From Lumnitzera littorea (Eukaryota > Streptophyta > Magnoliopsida > Myrtales > Combretaceae): 64,000 bases of DNA. Below the pieces are notes generated by a model. That model worked only from the letters and a program-made list of their open reading frames with translations. It ran no database searches and was not told the DNA's origin. Positions 1 through 12,995 of this stretch are shown piece by piece; the stretch's first letter is position 1; each line of letters starts with the position of its first letter. The DNA lies in NCBI GenBank assembly GCA_024138015.1, contig JAMXBB010000010.1, forward strand, positions 82,023,510 through 82,087,509, read 5' to 3'. The position numbers were made by a program, and so were the translations under genes.

Positions 1-2345
1 TAGTTTTTGGAGAGCGTTTTAAGAGTGGTTTGTGAGGAATATAGTGAGGTTAAAATGAAATGAAAATGAAAGTATGGGTAGGGATATTGGCTGATGACAA
101 TGGGAGAGAGAGACAATAATTTGGGGCTAAATGGGGTCAATAGTACATGGTCTTAAATTGTACACTTGTACCATACTTACTTTTATCCATTTTTAGTATA
201 GTCTTATCCCCTAAAAGGACATTATCCTTTAATGCTTTAACTAATCCCTTTCTCCTTTCTTTTTAATTAAGCTTATCTTATTATTAATTAATATGTAATG
301 AAGGTTGGTTAGGGTTTAGAGTATAATTAAGGTGATTAACTATAATCGAGTCTAATAAAGCATATTAAGCATAACTAGGGAAATTTCAAGGCTTTATTAA
401 ATTTTATTATTTTAATTTAATTAACCTTTGTGTTTCAAGTGTATCCTTGGGGCTTTCTTAGGGTTTTAGGCCCATTTACAGTTATCAATTCGCGTAAATG
501 TTTAGCACTTAGTGTTTTAGGTAATTGAAGTGCTTATTTATATTTAACGAATGATTTCCACTATACAATTTAATTCTTATCATTACATTAGGGTTTTAGG
601 GAGTTTGTTAAGGTCTTTTAGTCATTCTAAGGTTTCTCGTATATTAGAATTTCTTTGGTTTTACGCATACAATTAGGGTTTTAGGGTGAAACTTACACTA
701 GGGTTTTCCATCTTCTTATTTACAGTTTAGTTATCTTATTTAGGGTGTTAGTCCTTATATTTCTATAAGGTTCTAGGGTTGTCCATTGACTCTCTCTCTG
801 ATTTGATTTCCAATTGAGCTAAAAATCCGTAAGTGTTTACAATAGCTTGAGACGATCAATCAATTTTAGTATAAATTAGACCATGCACAAATTGAGGCCT
901 ATAAATCTTTTGAATTTGACTAGTTTAAAAATTACTATTCATACACATGCACTAAACTCATTAATTGTAAGGGGTGTAAAATCAATTTTTTTTTAAAACC
1001 AAGAAACTCTAATCGATTATTAGCCCAAGCATTGGCTCTACTAACCTAACATGTAAGATGCATTAATGGTTAACTGTTAACCATGCCCCCTCCTTCTTCT
1101 TGATTTATTCTAACATTAACCTATCTAAGATTTTTTGGAAAACCACCAAAATAATCACTTCTCTTTTAGCAAACTAAAAATACAAATCAAGAGAGCATGA
1201 CATATTATATATTTAATTTGCACAAAACAATGGTTAACTAAATGGGCTTTAATGAATTTTGGCAAAAATTAATAGAATTTATGTAAAATCAACATGTAGC
1301 TTAGAGTTTTTTAGGTTATTATAAATAAAAAACACATGGACCTTTTGATTTTAGCCAAATCTTACTAGCTAAAGAGAAATCTAGAATTTCTCTCTTTAGA
1401 AACCTAAACGTAAACCCTTAATCCTCTTCTCTTCAAAATTCACCTAATTCTTAACCAAATAAGTCAAAATGGAAGCCTTTTTTTTTACCCTTATAAGTTT
1501 AATACATTAAGTTAATTATGGATTTAACACTTAGATAATCAAATTTCAATTCTTGACTTCGGGTTTTAAAAACTTTTGCTACAAATTCAAGATAAAACTA
1601 AGGAAGAAAACAAGTTTATGAAGCTCCAAAACAAAAAGCAAAAAAGTAAAAAATTGTGAGTCCACCACTACCCAACTGAATAGGTATAATGGTCATTCGA
1701 ATGATTATAGAAAAATGTGAAAGAAAAGCTTCAATTGACCTACCATCTAGTCCTTGACCCATCTGATTGAACACCTAGAATCTAGCTTCTAACTAATCAA
1801 AAGCTCACTCATTTGACCAGTTGCCTCATCCATCTAACTGGCCCATCTTGGTTTTGTGTAAAACAATGGTCAACTTATTTTTATTTTTGTCATTTTATTT
1901 TCCTTACGTCATTTGGTTAAGAGTTTTCCATTAGAGTAAAGGGAATATGTACTTTTTTTTTTTTTTTATAATAGCACAACTAGTTATTCTCTTTTGCATG
2001 AATACTCTCACTATTAAGAACAACCCTAACTTATTGTAAGATCTTTCTTTGACTCTTTTGGTGACTATTGATCATGGTGATTTCTTAATTAGATCTACTC
2101 ATAGGTAATATTGGGTATCTCTAATCAAACCCCTTAATTTTCATGGATTGTGAGTCCTATTGATCAAGGAACTTCAACATCCCTCAGGTTGAATATTGAA
2201 TCTCTTTTTGAATATTTATTGATATCTTTGTTTTGTTAATTTTATTATCACATAATAATTCCTAAAGTACACCTTCAACTAGGTTGTTGCATTGTGATCA
2301 AGAGATTGTAATTGGAATGTAATTTGATCAAGATACATCACTATC
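1..2345. other. Intergenic / degenerate LTR-like DNA, no gene seen
   Basis: There is no open frame of note on either strand. The stretch is AT-rich with several poly-A and poly-T runs (for example near 1950 and 2400). Because a primer-binding-like site and gag follow on the plus strand, its right end (about 1.9-2.34 kb) probably contains the decayed 5' LTR of that element. I could not find a second LTR copy in the window to confirm this. Confidence 0.5.
305..780 (+). repeat. Cluster of telobox-like TTAGGGTTTTAGG motifs
   Basis: The motif TTAGGGTTTTAGG occurs at 458-470, 588-600 and 673-685. Related TTAGGG or CTAGGGTT forms lie near 309, 699, 741 and 773. They resemble the plant telomere unit TTTAGGG and the telobox, but are interspersed rather than in a tandem array. 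They may simply be internal repeats of an old LTR. No gene is visible beside them. Confidence 0.4.
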
Positions 2346-2349
2346 AATT

Positions 2350-2361
2350 TGATATCAGAGC
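2350..2361 (+). promoter_or_regulatory. Retrotransposon primer-binding site, initiator-Met tRNA type (one mismatch)
   Basis: The sequence reads TGATATCAGAGC. The plant Ty3/gypsy and copia site complementary to the 3' end of initiator-Met tRNA is TGGTATCAGAGC, so one base differs. It lies about 400 bases upstream of the gag remnant on the same strand, which is the expected order: LTR, PBS, gag. Confidence 0.6.
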
Positions 2362-2756
2362 TTTTAGAGTTTGACATGTGAAATTTGTATGTTCAAAATT
2401 TCTTTTTTTTTTTTTTTGCCAAAAGTTCATAAAATCTCTAATATTGTTGAAATTTTTTGTCAGCTAGAAGTTGGGGTTACTTTGATAAATTGGTAATTAA
2501 AGATTATCTGTAAAGTGTAGTGGAATTTAAGACTCTAATGTGTGGAGATGTTAGGTTTTGCTATTGTGTTGCTATTGTAGGAATGTTATGTTGTTACTAT
2601 GTAGTAGGTGTTTTGTGAAATTCTTGACTAGAAAAAAAAAAAAGTAGTAGTAAAACAAAGTTGTGGTTAAGTTGTTATTGTTGGTTATGCTGTTGAAGTA
2701 GTGTAGAGTTGCTTACCAAAAAAAAAAAAAAATTATTGTTATTCTTTAACAAAACA

Positions 2757-3700
2757 ATGAGAAACAAAGGTATCTATGCTAGTTTCATTAGTGAGAGGGG
2801 TGATGATGATGATAGAAGGTGTCGTGACATAAGGATAGAATAACATATATCCACTCTTAGAGAAATATTCTAGAGGTTTATGACTATGCAAATGAACCTA
2901 ATGCAAAACATGACTAAGAAAATGGCTTAACAGTTGAATGTTCTTAATGAGAACTATAGGTAGAATGAGAACAAGGCATAGTAGAGGTGACAATTTGAAT
3001 AAGGAGAGGAAGCTACCTTTAATGGATGTTGTGTAATAGCATGGGTTGCTAAATGATTACGTAAATTAGGATAGCTAAGCAAAGCAATTGCTTGGCCACT
3101 ACAAGATTGATGAACATACTAAAGTTAAGTTAACGTATTTAGAATTTATAGGATATGGCACCTATTGTAGAGGAACATTCAAATTTAGAGAAGAGAAGAT
3201 GGTGAGGCTAAAGTAGCTACTTAGAATATAATGAAAAGGTTAAAAAAGAAATTTATGTCCCTTTATAACAAACATGAGCTATTTTCTCAATTGCAATTCT
3301 TGAGGAAAGATAGGATGGGTATCCGCAAGTATGCCCAAGAGTATGAGACACTACTAATGAGATGTGAGGTTAATGAACTATTTGTGCAAACTCTGTTTAG
3401 ATTCATCTCTATCCTAAAATGTGAGATAACAAATGTCATGGAGATTTAACCATATGAAACTTTAGATGACATTATCAAATTGGCATTTAGAATAAAGAGC
3501 TAGAGGTAGAGAAGTAGGATTAAAATGTAGCATTCTTATTCTAAATCTTAAGACAAACATGTCAAGGAAAGGCCTAAGGAAGAGTTGAAGCTTGGGGAAC
3601 ATGATTTTGAGTATAAGGAGTTTAAGGGTTATAAAAAAGGTATGACAAGTAAAAATACTCCCAGTACTTATAGAGCATTAGAAAATGAGTAAGGTTACCA
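2757..3700 (+). pseudogene. Ty3/gypsy retrotransposon gag remnant
   Basis: A possible start ATG at 2757 opens an acidic N-terminus, followed by many stops and frame changes. The best-preserved part (3231-3449, 72 codons) reads LKKKFMSLYNKHELFSQLQ, then RKDRMGIRKYAQEYETLLMR, then LKCEITNVMEI. After a TAA it continues in frame as PYETLDDIIKLAFRIK. This is the order of the retrotransposon gag domain (pfam Retrotrans_gag type): a W/LK..F motif, the Y..EF-like helix, then the E..P..... DD.I.LA.R.E motif. I see no zinc knuckle and no pol after it, so the element is 3'-truncated or decayed beyond recognition. It has no other gag copy on this strand nearby. Confidence 0.75.
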
Positions 3701-6700
3701 ACGAAAGAGCTACAACATAAGTGCTAACCACCTCTATCCTTAGGATAGTCAACAAGAGTCACCCAAGTTTCATAGGTTGATGGTGTGCTTAAGAGTTTTG
3801 TTATCACTAAGGCTTACTGTAAGTTAAGTGGGTCCTTTGAATATCAAAGAAGAAGAAGGGAAAAGGAATGCAATGTTGCTATGTGAAGTAACTCTACAAG
3901 GATGTGACTCATTGGTAGGTTTCAACATAACTTATCCCTAAACTTGATATGACTTGCAAGAGAAGGGTTGAGATTCACTTGCTACAATTTCTTAGCTATA
4001 GTCGGGATTCGATAAGAGTGTAAGGAGAGAACTTGGATAAATTACTTACAAGTGTAAAATTTATTCAACATTAGATGAAGAATGATTTTTTGTTACAAGA
4101 AAAAAAGCTACTTATAGTAAGCTTCTTAGGGTTAAGATGGCAAAATGTACATCGACACATTCAAAAAGGTTTTAAAACTAACCTACGACAAATTAAAAGG
4201 GGTAGAAATAATATAATACAAAGAGGTTAATAGTACAATTAGAAAAAACATGCAGGTATGTGTTAGGAATCCATTGGTGATGTGTTTTGGTGAAGAATTT
4301 GTTCGAATAGGAGGTAGGATTCTAGGTTGTTTGAGCTAATATAAGTTAGGATGGTGGTATACAGGTTGGCCAAGTAGCAAAGAATGTAGGAACAAGTCAA
4401 AGGGTAGTTCCAAGGTGGAGGTCAAGCTATTTGAGGTGTTCATTAAGCTATTGAAGAAGTTAGATGAAAATATTAGGAGTTATTTAATAGATCAAACAAG
4501 TGTGTAAGGTTGGAGTGAGTAGGGAATCGATGTAGGAATGGGTTGATCAAGAACTCAGACTCTTCCTTAGTTGGTTGATGGGATAAGATCCTTTAGATAA
4601 AAGGTTTAGAATTCACAATCCAATCAATTGTACCTGCATAGGAGAATTAGAAAAAGAGGAAATCAATTTAAAACCCAATAAGTCATAGTTGCATCATGCA
4701 AATGACTTGTCAAGCTTTTAGTAACTTTTTCTTAATTTCTAACCCACCATCTTAGTTAGGTTACACCATCTACATGGCCTCCCACCACCTTAGATTGGTC
4801 ATGGCTAAGAAGCTTTAGTGGGTTTTGGTTAGTCTACCTAAGATTAAAGGGCAATCAACCACCACTTGTTAGAGGACGTATGTAGTGCGCTTGAATTCTA
4901 ATCTTGGGTGGCTAGCCAAGCCCTTAAGGGCTTTGACTTCTTTTCTACAATTTTTTTTTCGACTTTTATTATTTTTATTACATCATTTAATTAAATATAT
5001 TTGATTTATTAAATTAGTCATTGTTGATTGATTGAAAGTTAACATATGCCCACTAACTAACATTGACAAACAATGATGAAATGTAGGTTTGTAAAATTTT
5101 AACAAGAACATAATCATACAAAATTACAAAAGGTGACGACTTATATATGTAAAGTGAAATTCATTTGGAATGTAAAATACATGTCCTAATAAGTACTACT
5201 TTGCCCTTTCTCATTTTCTCAATCTTGAATGGCAAGCACTCATAAAATAACCACCATTAAAATAAAAAAACTAGCAACATATTTTCATGTTAAAAGTTAA
5301 GGGCATAACCATATATTACTCTTACTATAACACCTTAGAACTCAAGACATTACAACTCATCAACTATCATTATTTGGTAATGACAAACAAAGGTGGATGA
5401 GTTGTCCAACTATAACCACAAATATCATTAATAACCATAAATCACGTACTAAATAACATATCCAAACATATACAATAACGAACGATTCATCTGAGTATTA
5501 CTCTAACATAAGTACATATCATATATTATATCAATGGAGTTTACACTAGCTCCTATAACATTTAAAATACATTCATTCAAAACAAGCATAAGCTAATGCA
5601 ACTAATTCATTGTAGATGTCAATGTCATTTGAATTACCTACAAATGAAAGAGGTTTTCTACATAGGGTGAGCTAGACGTCCAGTATGCAATATCCCATGA
5701 AATTTGAAGAAGCCATAAGCCACGTACATACTTATGCAATAATGTTCATCCAACAGCTTTATTATTGTTTATTTTAGTGAGACAACTAATACAGTCTTAG
5801 TGCCCCAAGACATAAGGTAACTTACGATGCATTACGCATATATATATGATTTTAAGTACTCCCTAATAACCATGAGTCTAAGAGCCATGCTAAATCTACT
5901 CAAATCCTTTCATTAAGCAATTCCATTAGGACGACACCGCATGTTCATCATTGGGTTACTATTTTGAGATCACCAATACTCTTAGTTCTTTAGACTAGCC
6001 AAGTGCAAATAGCACAATCATTATTAAGCTTGGTATTTTAAAGTCCATTTAATACTATCATAGTCATGCACACACCACAAACAAGGTATCTGCGTACCTG
6101 AGGACTCATATAACGACTCTTGGATATTACAACTAGATATCAAACATGATCAATAAGGGCTCATTAATCTCTTAAAGTCACTCAGTTGTAAATACCATTC
6201 CTATTCTCTTCTTTAATCATAAGCTTAATCATTTATCCACTTAATACTTTAATAATTAAATTATGTAGATCCTTAAAATTGAATGTATTAGGATCAAAGT
6301 TAAGTCTATTAATCAAGAAATAAGTAGCAAAAATTAATGTTGACAAGTAAATCAAAGGAAGTAAAATAATAAGATTCTGGTTGCTAATATTATAGGTGTT
6401 GTCCGCATAGTAAAGAAGTACACCATTTGGACACTAGAGATAGAAAGTTACTGGGTATGAAAGGACCCTTAGTTTCATGCTTCGAGTCTACCTGTAGCAT
6501 GATAGTCCACCATGTACAATTCTTAAGTGTTACGCGTTAAGGCTCTCTCCATCTAAGTGGCATTCTAATTGTTTTTAAAATTGAAAACATCATAATTTAT
6601 TTGAGAAAAACCATTCAGTTGAAATTTCGTTTTTAGAAGAGATAAAATCATAGTACTCCAAATAGATAGACATCAAGTACTAATAGCCTTAACATGCTTA

Positions 6701-7080
6701 AGATAATCCATAAGGGCTTGTAGGCCCATAAAACATAAACCAGCCCATCACTAAGGTTTAAAAGATAAGTAGGTAAGTATAATAAGTACAAAAACATGTA
6801 TCCAAAAAGTATCACAATAGACCTAAGTCCATAAATGAAAATAGAAAGTTAATAGCATAAGAAGAAGTAGCCTAAAAACATAAAGCATAGTGAACACTAT
6901 AGTCACTCCTTTAATCCCTTAGTCCTCTAGCATCACTACTAACCCCAAAAGCATTAGTAGAAGGATAACTATTTGAAGAGGTTCACATAAAGCTCATCCT
7001 TAAAGAGTAAGCTTCGAGGAACTCAACACAACAACCACCACATCTATTACATCGCATATCACATGAGCCAACTAATAAGC
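3701..7080. other. No gene seen; decayed repeat DNA
   Basis: I find no frame with family-like residues on either strand. The first part (3.7-4.6 kb) may be the decayed continuation of the upstream retroelement, but I could not recognise protease, RT or integrase motifs in it. From 5.2 to 7.1 kb the sequence reads like non-coding LTR or UTR DNA, with no repeat copy seen elsewhere in the window. Confidence 0.5.
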
Positions 7081-8425
7081 TCTTAACTAGTTATATTTTA
7101 TATAGTGAATTTTAGTGATTTTTCCTTGAAATTTAAGTTTATTTTAAGAAAATGATACTTAATTGAGTGAAATTTTGATTTTTAGATTTTGGAACAGTCT
7201 TTGAAAGAAAACGAGAAAATAAAAACAAGTTTTACTTAAATCGGAGTTAAAATGAAAAAAAGTTATGAAGTTTTAAAGTGAAATGAGTAAATAACATGAT
7301 AGTATCAACTCCAGTGAAAAATTTTCAGTAGAAAAGTGCAGCTTATAGAGAGCGACACAACATGGGAGACATGACAATGTCTTAAGTCGTGTTGTTTGCA
7401 AATCTGAAAAGATTTGTTAAGATTTGGCGTATCAAAGGGGATATGAGAAGTGACATGACTACGCCACTAGGTCGTGTCATTTCCAACGACGTGCTAAAAT
7501 TTACATCTCCTATATGAAGGCTCCTTAAGGGTATTTACCAGAATTAGTTAAATGACTTTTTAAGAAACTCAAAGGGGTTAAACACTTAAGAGAGCTACAC
7601 ACTTTAAGATTTAATCTTTTTTTTTTTATTGATTTCATGACTTATTTTTATGTTTCTTCTTCAAATTTTGTTCAAGATTATCGCTTTACCATGACTAGTG
7701 CTTAGATTTATTGTATCTAGGTTTTGTAGAATTTACAATTACTATGTGACGCCAGTTTTTCTTAGATCCAATGAAGATCTTTAATTTTCTTGGTTTAATT
7801 ATGTATGCTTGATTGTTGTAGATTAATATTTACTGGAGTATTGGTCTAAAATTTGATATTGTGCAAGAGAATCGAGAGATTTCTTGTATGATTAGATCTA
7901 GGTATAGATGATGAAGATTCTTGTAAGTTTAGAAATAAATAGCAAGTTATTTTCGAATCTTGATTAAATTAGTTAGAGATTTTTTTGTTCTTTAATGCGA
8001 TCTTTAGTTATACTATAGAGAAGAGATTGTAATAGGCAATCTAAATATTAGAATTAATAAACTTAAGAAAGTTATTAACTTTATATAAGAATTCTCTTGG
8101 TTAAGAAAATTAAGAATTGAGTTAAATACTCTTTAGTAAAGTTGCATGTGTAATTTTAAGGGAAGTAAGATCTAGGTGCGATATTGAATTTTGGATTAAT
8201 TTTCAATTAAATTGTTTTCTTGTTAATTTCTTGAATTGAGTATTTATTAATCTTTAAATTAGTTGCTAACAATAATTTTATTAAAATTTTTTAAGTTTCT
8301 TGAATTCAAGTTTATCAGTTAGATAATAAGGAGATAGTTGGTATTAGTACTCATAGTCCTTATAAGAATGACATCCGTTTTTTGAACTATATTACTAAAT
8401 GATAGGTGCGCTTACTTGATACCAC
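7080..8425 (+). repeat. LTR-like block, probably solo or degenerate LTR
   Basis: The block has the composition of a plant LTR: a stretch of repeated GTCGTGT/GACAC motifs, then a TTTTTATTGATTTCATGA-like leader. It ends in CTCATAGTCCTTATAAGAATG followed by TAGGTGCGCTTACTTGATACC, a layout I associate with 3' ends of LTRs of large plant gypsy elements. It contains a 29-bp near-palindrome at 7451-7479 (TGACATGAC...GTCGTGTCA) and a perfect hairpin at 7367-7382 (AGACAT-GACA-ATGTCT). No partner LTR or coding region was found, so the assignment is tentative. Confidence 0.4.
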
Positions 8426-10330
8426 CTACTACTAATGCAGTAAACCATTTCATTTAGTTATATAAGTAATCATGAAAGTAAACAATCAGTATGAGAATAC
8501 TCATGACTTCAAACACATAAAGGGGAAATACGGGGTCTCATCCATATCAAAGTAGGTGTCAAGGGTTGATGTGTGTATATACTACCATGTCATTGAAACC
8601 TCACTTAAATGAATAGTTTAGATAGTTATAAATGTTAAGCTTACATCAATATTACCCTTGATCGCTCTTTATGTTCATCTCGCCAATTACCTATTGCACC
8701 AATGTAGCCTAAACTGCCTTGGAGTGTTGCACTATATTCGTGACCTAAGCTACATAATGTGAACCTTGCAATTTCATGTAATCTTTCTAAGCGAGTGATT
8801 TAGAATGTACATGAAAATAAGTTGATCAGGACGATATTTCACAAATAAGTCCTAGAGTTAGTTGAGGATACCCTATGTGTTTGGATCATAGAAATATATT
8901 GAAATAATAATACTTAGCTAAAAAAGGCTAATTTCACTAAATTATATTATATTGTAATTTACCCACCATAAATGCGCATTTTAGATAACAAAAATTAATT
9001 AAACTTTAAAAATAAATTATTTGTACTATAAAATCATAAAATGACAATATATATATAATTATTATGCTTACCTCGGGTATAATTATTATATATAAATATA
9101 TACCTAAAAATACCTAAAATACTTAAAAACATGTATAACTAACTAAAAATTAGTAAGAACAATCCAAAAATTGATAAGAGAAATTGTTGAACCAATGGAT
9201 TTGCTTCACACTTAGCATGGATAATACCATGGATGGTTGGGGATTTAGGAGTTTAACATCAAGTCACTTAGCAAGCTTGGATATAGAGTACTTAAGCTCA
9301 AATTAAGAGAGTGAAAATCATTTCTTACACCATTAACCAAGGAAATATCATTGAAACCTCATAAGAACTTCAATGAATCCTTAAGGAAGTTAGGAAAGAT
9401 TTGGAAAAGGAAAGAATAGTAAAGAACAATTTTGGAAAAAAAAAAAGAAGAACTTACATTGTGCAAATCAGGCTAATTTAATAGCACAGGTCTAAGGACA
9501 ATCTAAAAATGAACCACCACCACCACCACCACCACTACTAAGCTCAATTGGGCCGACAAAGAAGGGATGGAAGATAATAGCTAGATGGTGGGTTTTCAGT
9601 GAGCTTCGATTTTTCACCTCGAATTTCTTGTATTTTCTAAAACTATTAAATTAGGTCTAAAAATTTTGAAAAGATTTATTTTGGAATATTTTTGTACCTA
9701 CAGTTTGAGAAAAATATTAGATTGCAAAAAATTTTAAGCAAATATATGGCCTCCTTAATGAATTGCGCAAAACTAAACAATTTTCGAAGTTGTTTAAAAT
9801 AAACTCATTGTTGTTGTTTCAAAATCAATTTTTTTGGAAACTTTCCTATATTACATATATAAATCTTACAAAATGTTTTGGGCTACAAATATTTTCTATG
9901 TTTTTTCGTAATTTTTTAGCCTCTAAATTTGGTGAAAAACACGATTTTTGGGAAATTTTATATAATTAGCCTTGAGAAAATAAATCTCTACTAGTTCTTG
10001 AGTTCATTCGTGTCAAATTTTATTGTAGTGAGTGATTTGGATTTGATTGGATTGAATAAGATTTGAGATATACACAAATAACTAGTTATGTTATACATAC
10101 ATTTAGGAGAAGATATGAAGGTTTAGAAGTTTAAGTGATATGGTGATTATGAGTATGATGAGCCTATTGTATGATCATGATTGATTAGGCTTGTGAATTG
10201 TAATAAGATGTTGAAGTGAGTCGCTTTATGCAAACATGTAAATTGAGTTTGTTTAGAGGGTTGAACCAATAGAAGGAGGACTTAATTCTTAATTCAGATA
10301 CTTGATTAGAAGGACAACTAGTAAAAGGAT
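8426..10330. other. No gene seen; includes (ACC)8 microsatellite at 9513-9536
   Basis: Only short accidental open frames are present. The one notable simple repeat is eight ACC units at 9513-9536. The 68-codon open frame at 9763-9969 has low-complexity, AT-driven composition and no motif I recognise. Confidence 0.5.
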
Positions 10331-10333
10331 CTT

Positions 10334-10534
10334 AACTATAACCATGTGGGAACTTCATTTGAGAAACTATTTGGTAAAGGAAGCATGGTTGTAATGACTT
10401 TAAAGACTTGTTTAGAAGGTTGGTTGGGGAAAGGATTGTAATTAATAACCATTTTGGAGCCTCACTTGGGAAGTTATTTAGTGAAGAAAGGGTGGTTGTA
10501 ATGATTTTAGAGACATATTTAGAGGGTTGGTTGA
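10334..10534 (+). repeat. Two-copy direct repeat, 107-bp period
   Basis: The segment around 10334-10425 is repeated around 10441-10532. Shared landmarks are the TAACC at 10339 and 10446, and GGTTGTAATGA at 10387 and 10494, both offset by 107 bases. The copies end in TTTAGA(A/G)GGTTGG. By eye roughly four bases in five match. The open frame at 10408-10605 lies across the second copy and is probably a by-product of the repeat. Confidence 0.55.
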
Positions 10535-10819
10535 TTTTAAAAGGCTTAGGTGAAATCAGTTCAAAAGCATCTTCAGGGGGTTGGTATATAAAGAGGAGGA
10601 TTTAATCTTTCGTTGAAAGAGTTGATTAGAAGGTTTTAAGACTAAAACTTGGTATTAGATGAGCTTTCAAAACCTTATTTGGAGACTTTAATAGTAAGCT
10701 GGAACTCAATAGAAAGCTTATACGACCTGCTAAAGATAAGTTATTACCACACTTAAAATATTTAAACGAACTCATTTACCTTATATTTAGTACAATTAAA
10801 GTCATTGTATTGAATATTC

Positions 10820-12010
10820 AGGGGAAAATCGAAGTGGACGAGACCTATGTGCAAATTTATCGAGCATCACTTATCTAAGTAAGTAGGTTCAGTGCTTTAC
10901 TACACTTTGAAGTATTATTTATGAATACTTGGAGGCCTTAGTATGGGTCTTGTTTATAATTGTAAGTTAGTTGCTTATGTATATGCAACATGTGTGCTTA
11001 AATAATGATTTGCTATTATGGAGTGTTAAACTTTATGTATTGATTGGTCCATGTTACTATTTGATTTGGATTGTCTGAAATTATTTGATCATCTCGAAAG
11101 TAAACTAACTCAATCTCGACTTAACTTCTAATCGGACATGTATCACAACTTACTAGGGGAACAATTAAAATTCTCGAGCCAAATACGGACTTTTTAATAA
11201 AGATAGATGAAATGGTTTTTTCTCTACCCTTAGTCAAACTAAGTGACCGAAGAGAAGGTTACAACAAGGTTGGGGACTGTGGTTTAAAGGTATTCTCTGA
11301 TGGATGGTGTTTTCCATTACATAAGCCCCGATTTTGTTCTAATTTATGTGTGAGATGTCAAGTTTCTCATCCTACATTATAGAAGGTGTCATTTCTCTAA
11401 TCTTATGATGGAGTGGATAATGTCGTGCAATAGCATTTATTTGCACATGCATAGCATCTAACTAAACTGCTCGAAAACCTTGGTTGCACTATATCTAATA
11501 CATGCCATTGACTCCATTCCACTTACTAAGCAAGTTATTGCTTATTCCCCTATAGTTGTTTTATAGGTTTCCAATAGATTTACCAGCACTACTCCAAGTC
11601 TTAGAAGATTAGAGAACAGGGTTAGAGGTGAGATTCAAAACAAATTGGTTGAATTTTTATTTTACTTATCAACTTTGCTAACCTTTAAGGAAACTAATAG
11701 AGTTTTCTTATGTGACTCTCTAGTTTTCAACTATTGATATCTATTCCTTACTCTATAAACCTGTGGACTTTTATAAATTCTGTACTAGTCACTTTATCTT
11801 TTTGTATCAATTTAATTCTTGAAACTTTTTGTTAAATTCAATATTTTATACTCCATATGATTTATAAAATTTGATTTTTCTTGAACATTTAACTACAAAT
11901 TTATTTCTAAAAGTTATTTAAAAAAGTTACACCATAGGTTGATATTAATCAGGTATTGAATCGAACGCTTCAAAGCAGTGGAGTGATGAATGCCTTATAT
12001 AAACTATACT
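10820..12010 (+). repeat. Dispersed ~1.1-kb repeat family, copy 1 (plus orientation)
   Basis: This block aligns with the reverse complement of 58.76-59.85 kb over most of its length. Shared landmarks, in order, are ACACTTTGAAGTATTA, CTACCCTTAG...AAACTAAGTGA, CCACTTACTAAGCAAGTT, GCTTATTCCCCTATAG and GCTTCAAA. Size and lack of coding content beyond one short frame suggest an LTR or LTR-proximal region of an unidentified retroelement. Positions 11171-11380 hold an open frame of about 69 codons that has an open counterpart in the other copy. Confidence 0.6.
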
Positions 12011-12469
12011 TATGTTAGCGATTAAGATGACTAGTTTTTAGCTTAGGTTGATTCATACAGCAGGGTTGTTATGATTCTCGGGTTTGGGGAGTAACATATA
12101 TGCTTAAACACATGATAAGGGCCTAGGTGCTTAATTACTATATTCTCTAAAATTCTGACTTGTAAACATGGAAACCCAATTTAAGGCTGTCACCATCTAG
12201 GATTGGGTAACTGTACATAAGCAATACAAAATTATTTTAGGCTAGATTTCTGTATTAGTCTAGTTTTATAGTCCTACATTTATAGGAAGCAAAACCAAAG
12301 ATCACTATTACGTAGTAGAGTTTGTCTCGATGTTGGAGTTGATAATTGTTAAGTATAGATTTTGTTAGTATTTTATTGTTATGATTAATTAATTAGTGTT
12401 TTATTAGTTTACATCCTTTACTAATTCTAGGGCTTGTAGTTGGTAAGATCTAAGTACATTTATGGGACT

Positions 12470-12995
12470 TAAAGAAGTACGTAGGCTTCATTAGCTTTTT
12501 AATTAATTTGAGCCCACTAACTTAGTTAGTTAATTAATTGACCTAATTAGGGATTAATTTTTTTAATCATTTAGTTTAGTATTTAATTATCTTATTGTGC
12601 TTAACATTTAGTATTCTTAAGGCCTATAAGGTTGATATTTAATTAAAGCCTAGTTAAGGTATGAGCCTTAACGAAAATGGGCCTAACTAATCTAGGTAAT
12701 AGTTGGGCCCATTAGACAATTTACTAATTCAATTGGCTTTAGTCCATTTAATTGATATTACTAGGCCTAACTTCTGTTATCATTCAATTAAGACCCAATT
12801 CCATCTTCGGTTGTAAGTTTAGGGCCTATTTGGGGTATAAGCCTTTGAAAGGGTGAATGGGCTTAAGTAATTTTAAGAATTTGAATTAGGCCCATTAAAA
12901 GTACATGGTTGTGTTATTAAATTTATTCCCAATTATCAATAGTTTGTTTGAATAATTTAGGCCCATTATATATACATATATATATACCATGACTA
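12470..12995. repeat. Stretch dense in GGCCCA / GGGCCT motifs
   Basis: Motifs of the form TGGGCCT, GGGCCCATT, AGGCCTAA, AGGGCCTA and AGGCCCATTA occur near 12678, 12703, 12773, 12821, 12887 and 12958. A similar TTTTAGGCCCATTTA is at about 465-478. GGCCCA is the core of the plant site II promoter element, but the spacing and AT-rich context look more like decayed LTR internal repeats. A (TA)n-like run follows at 12967-12987. Confidence 0.4.

Noticed and set aside
305..780. True interstitial telomere array
   Set aside because: Motifs are dispersed with AT-rich spacers and not in tandem, so a telomeric origin cannot be supported from sequence alone.
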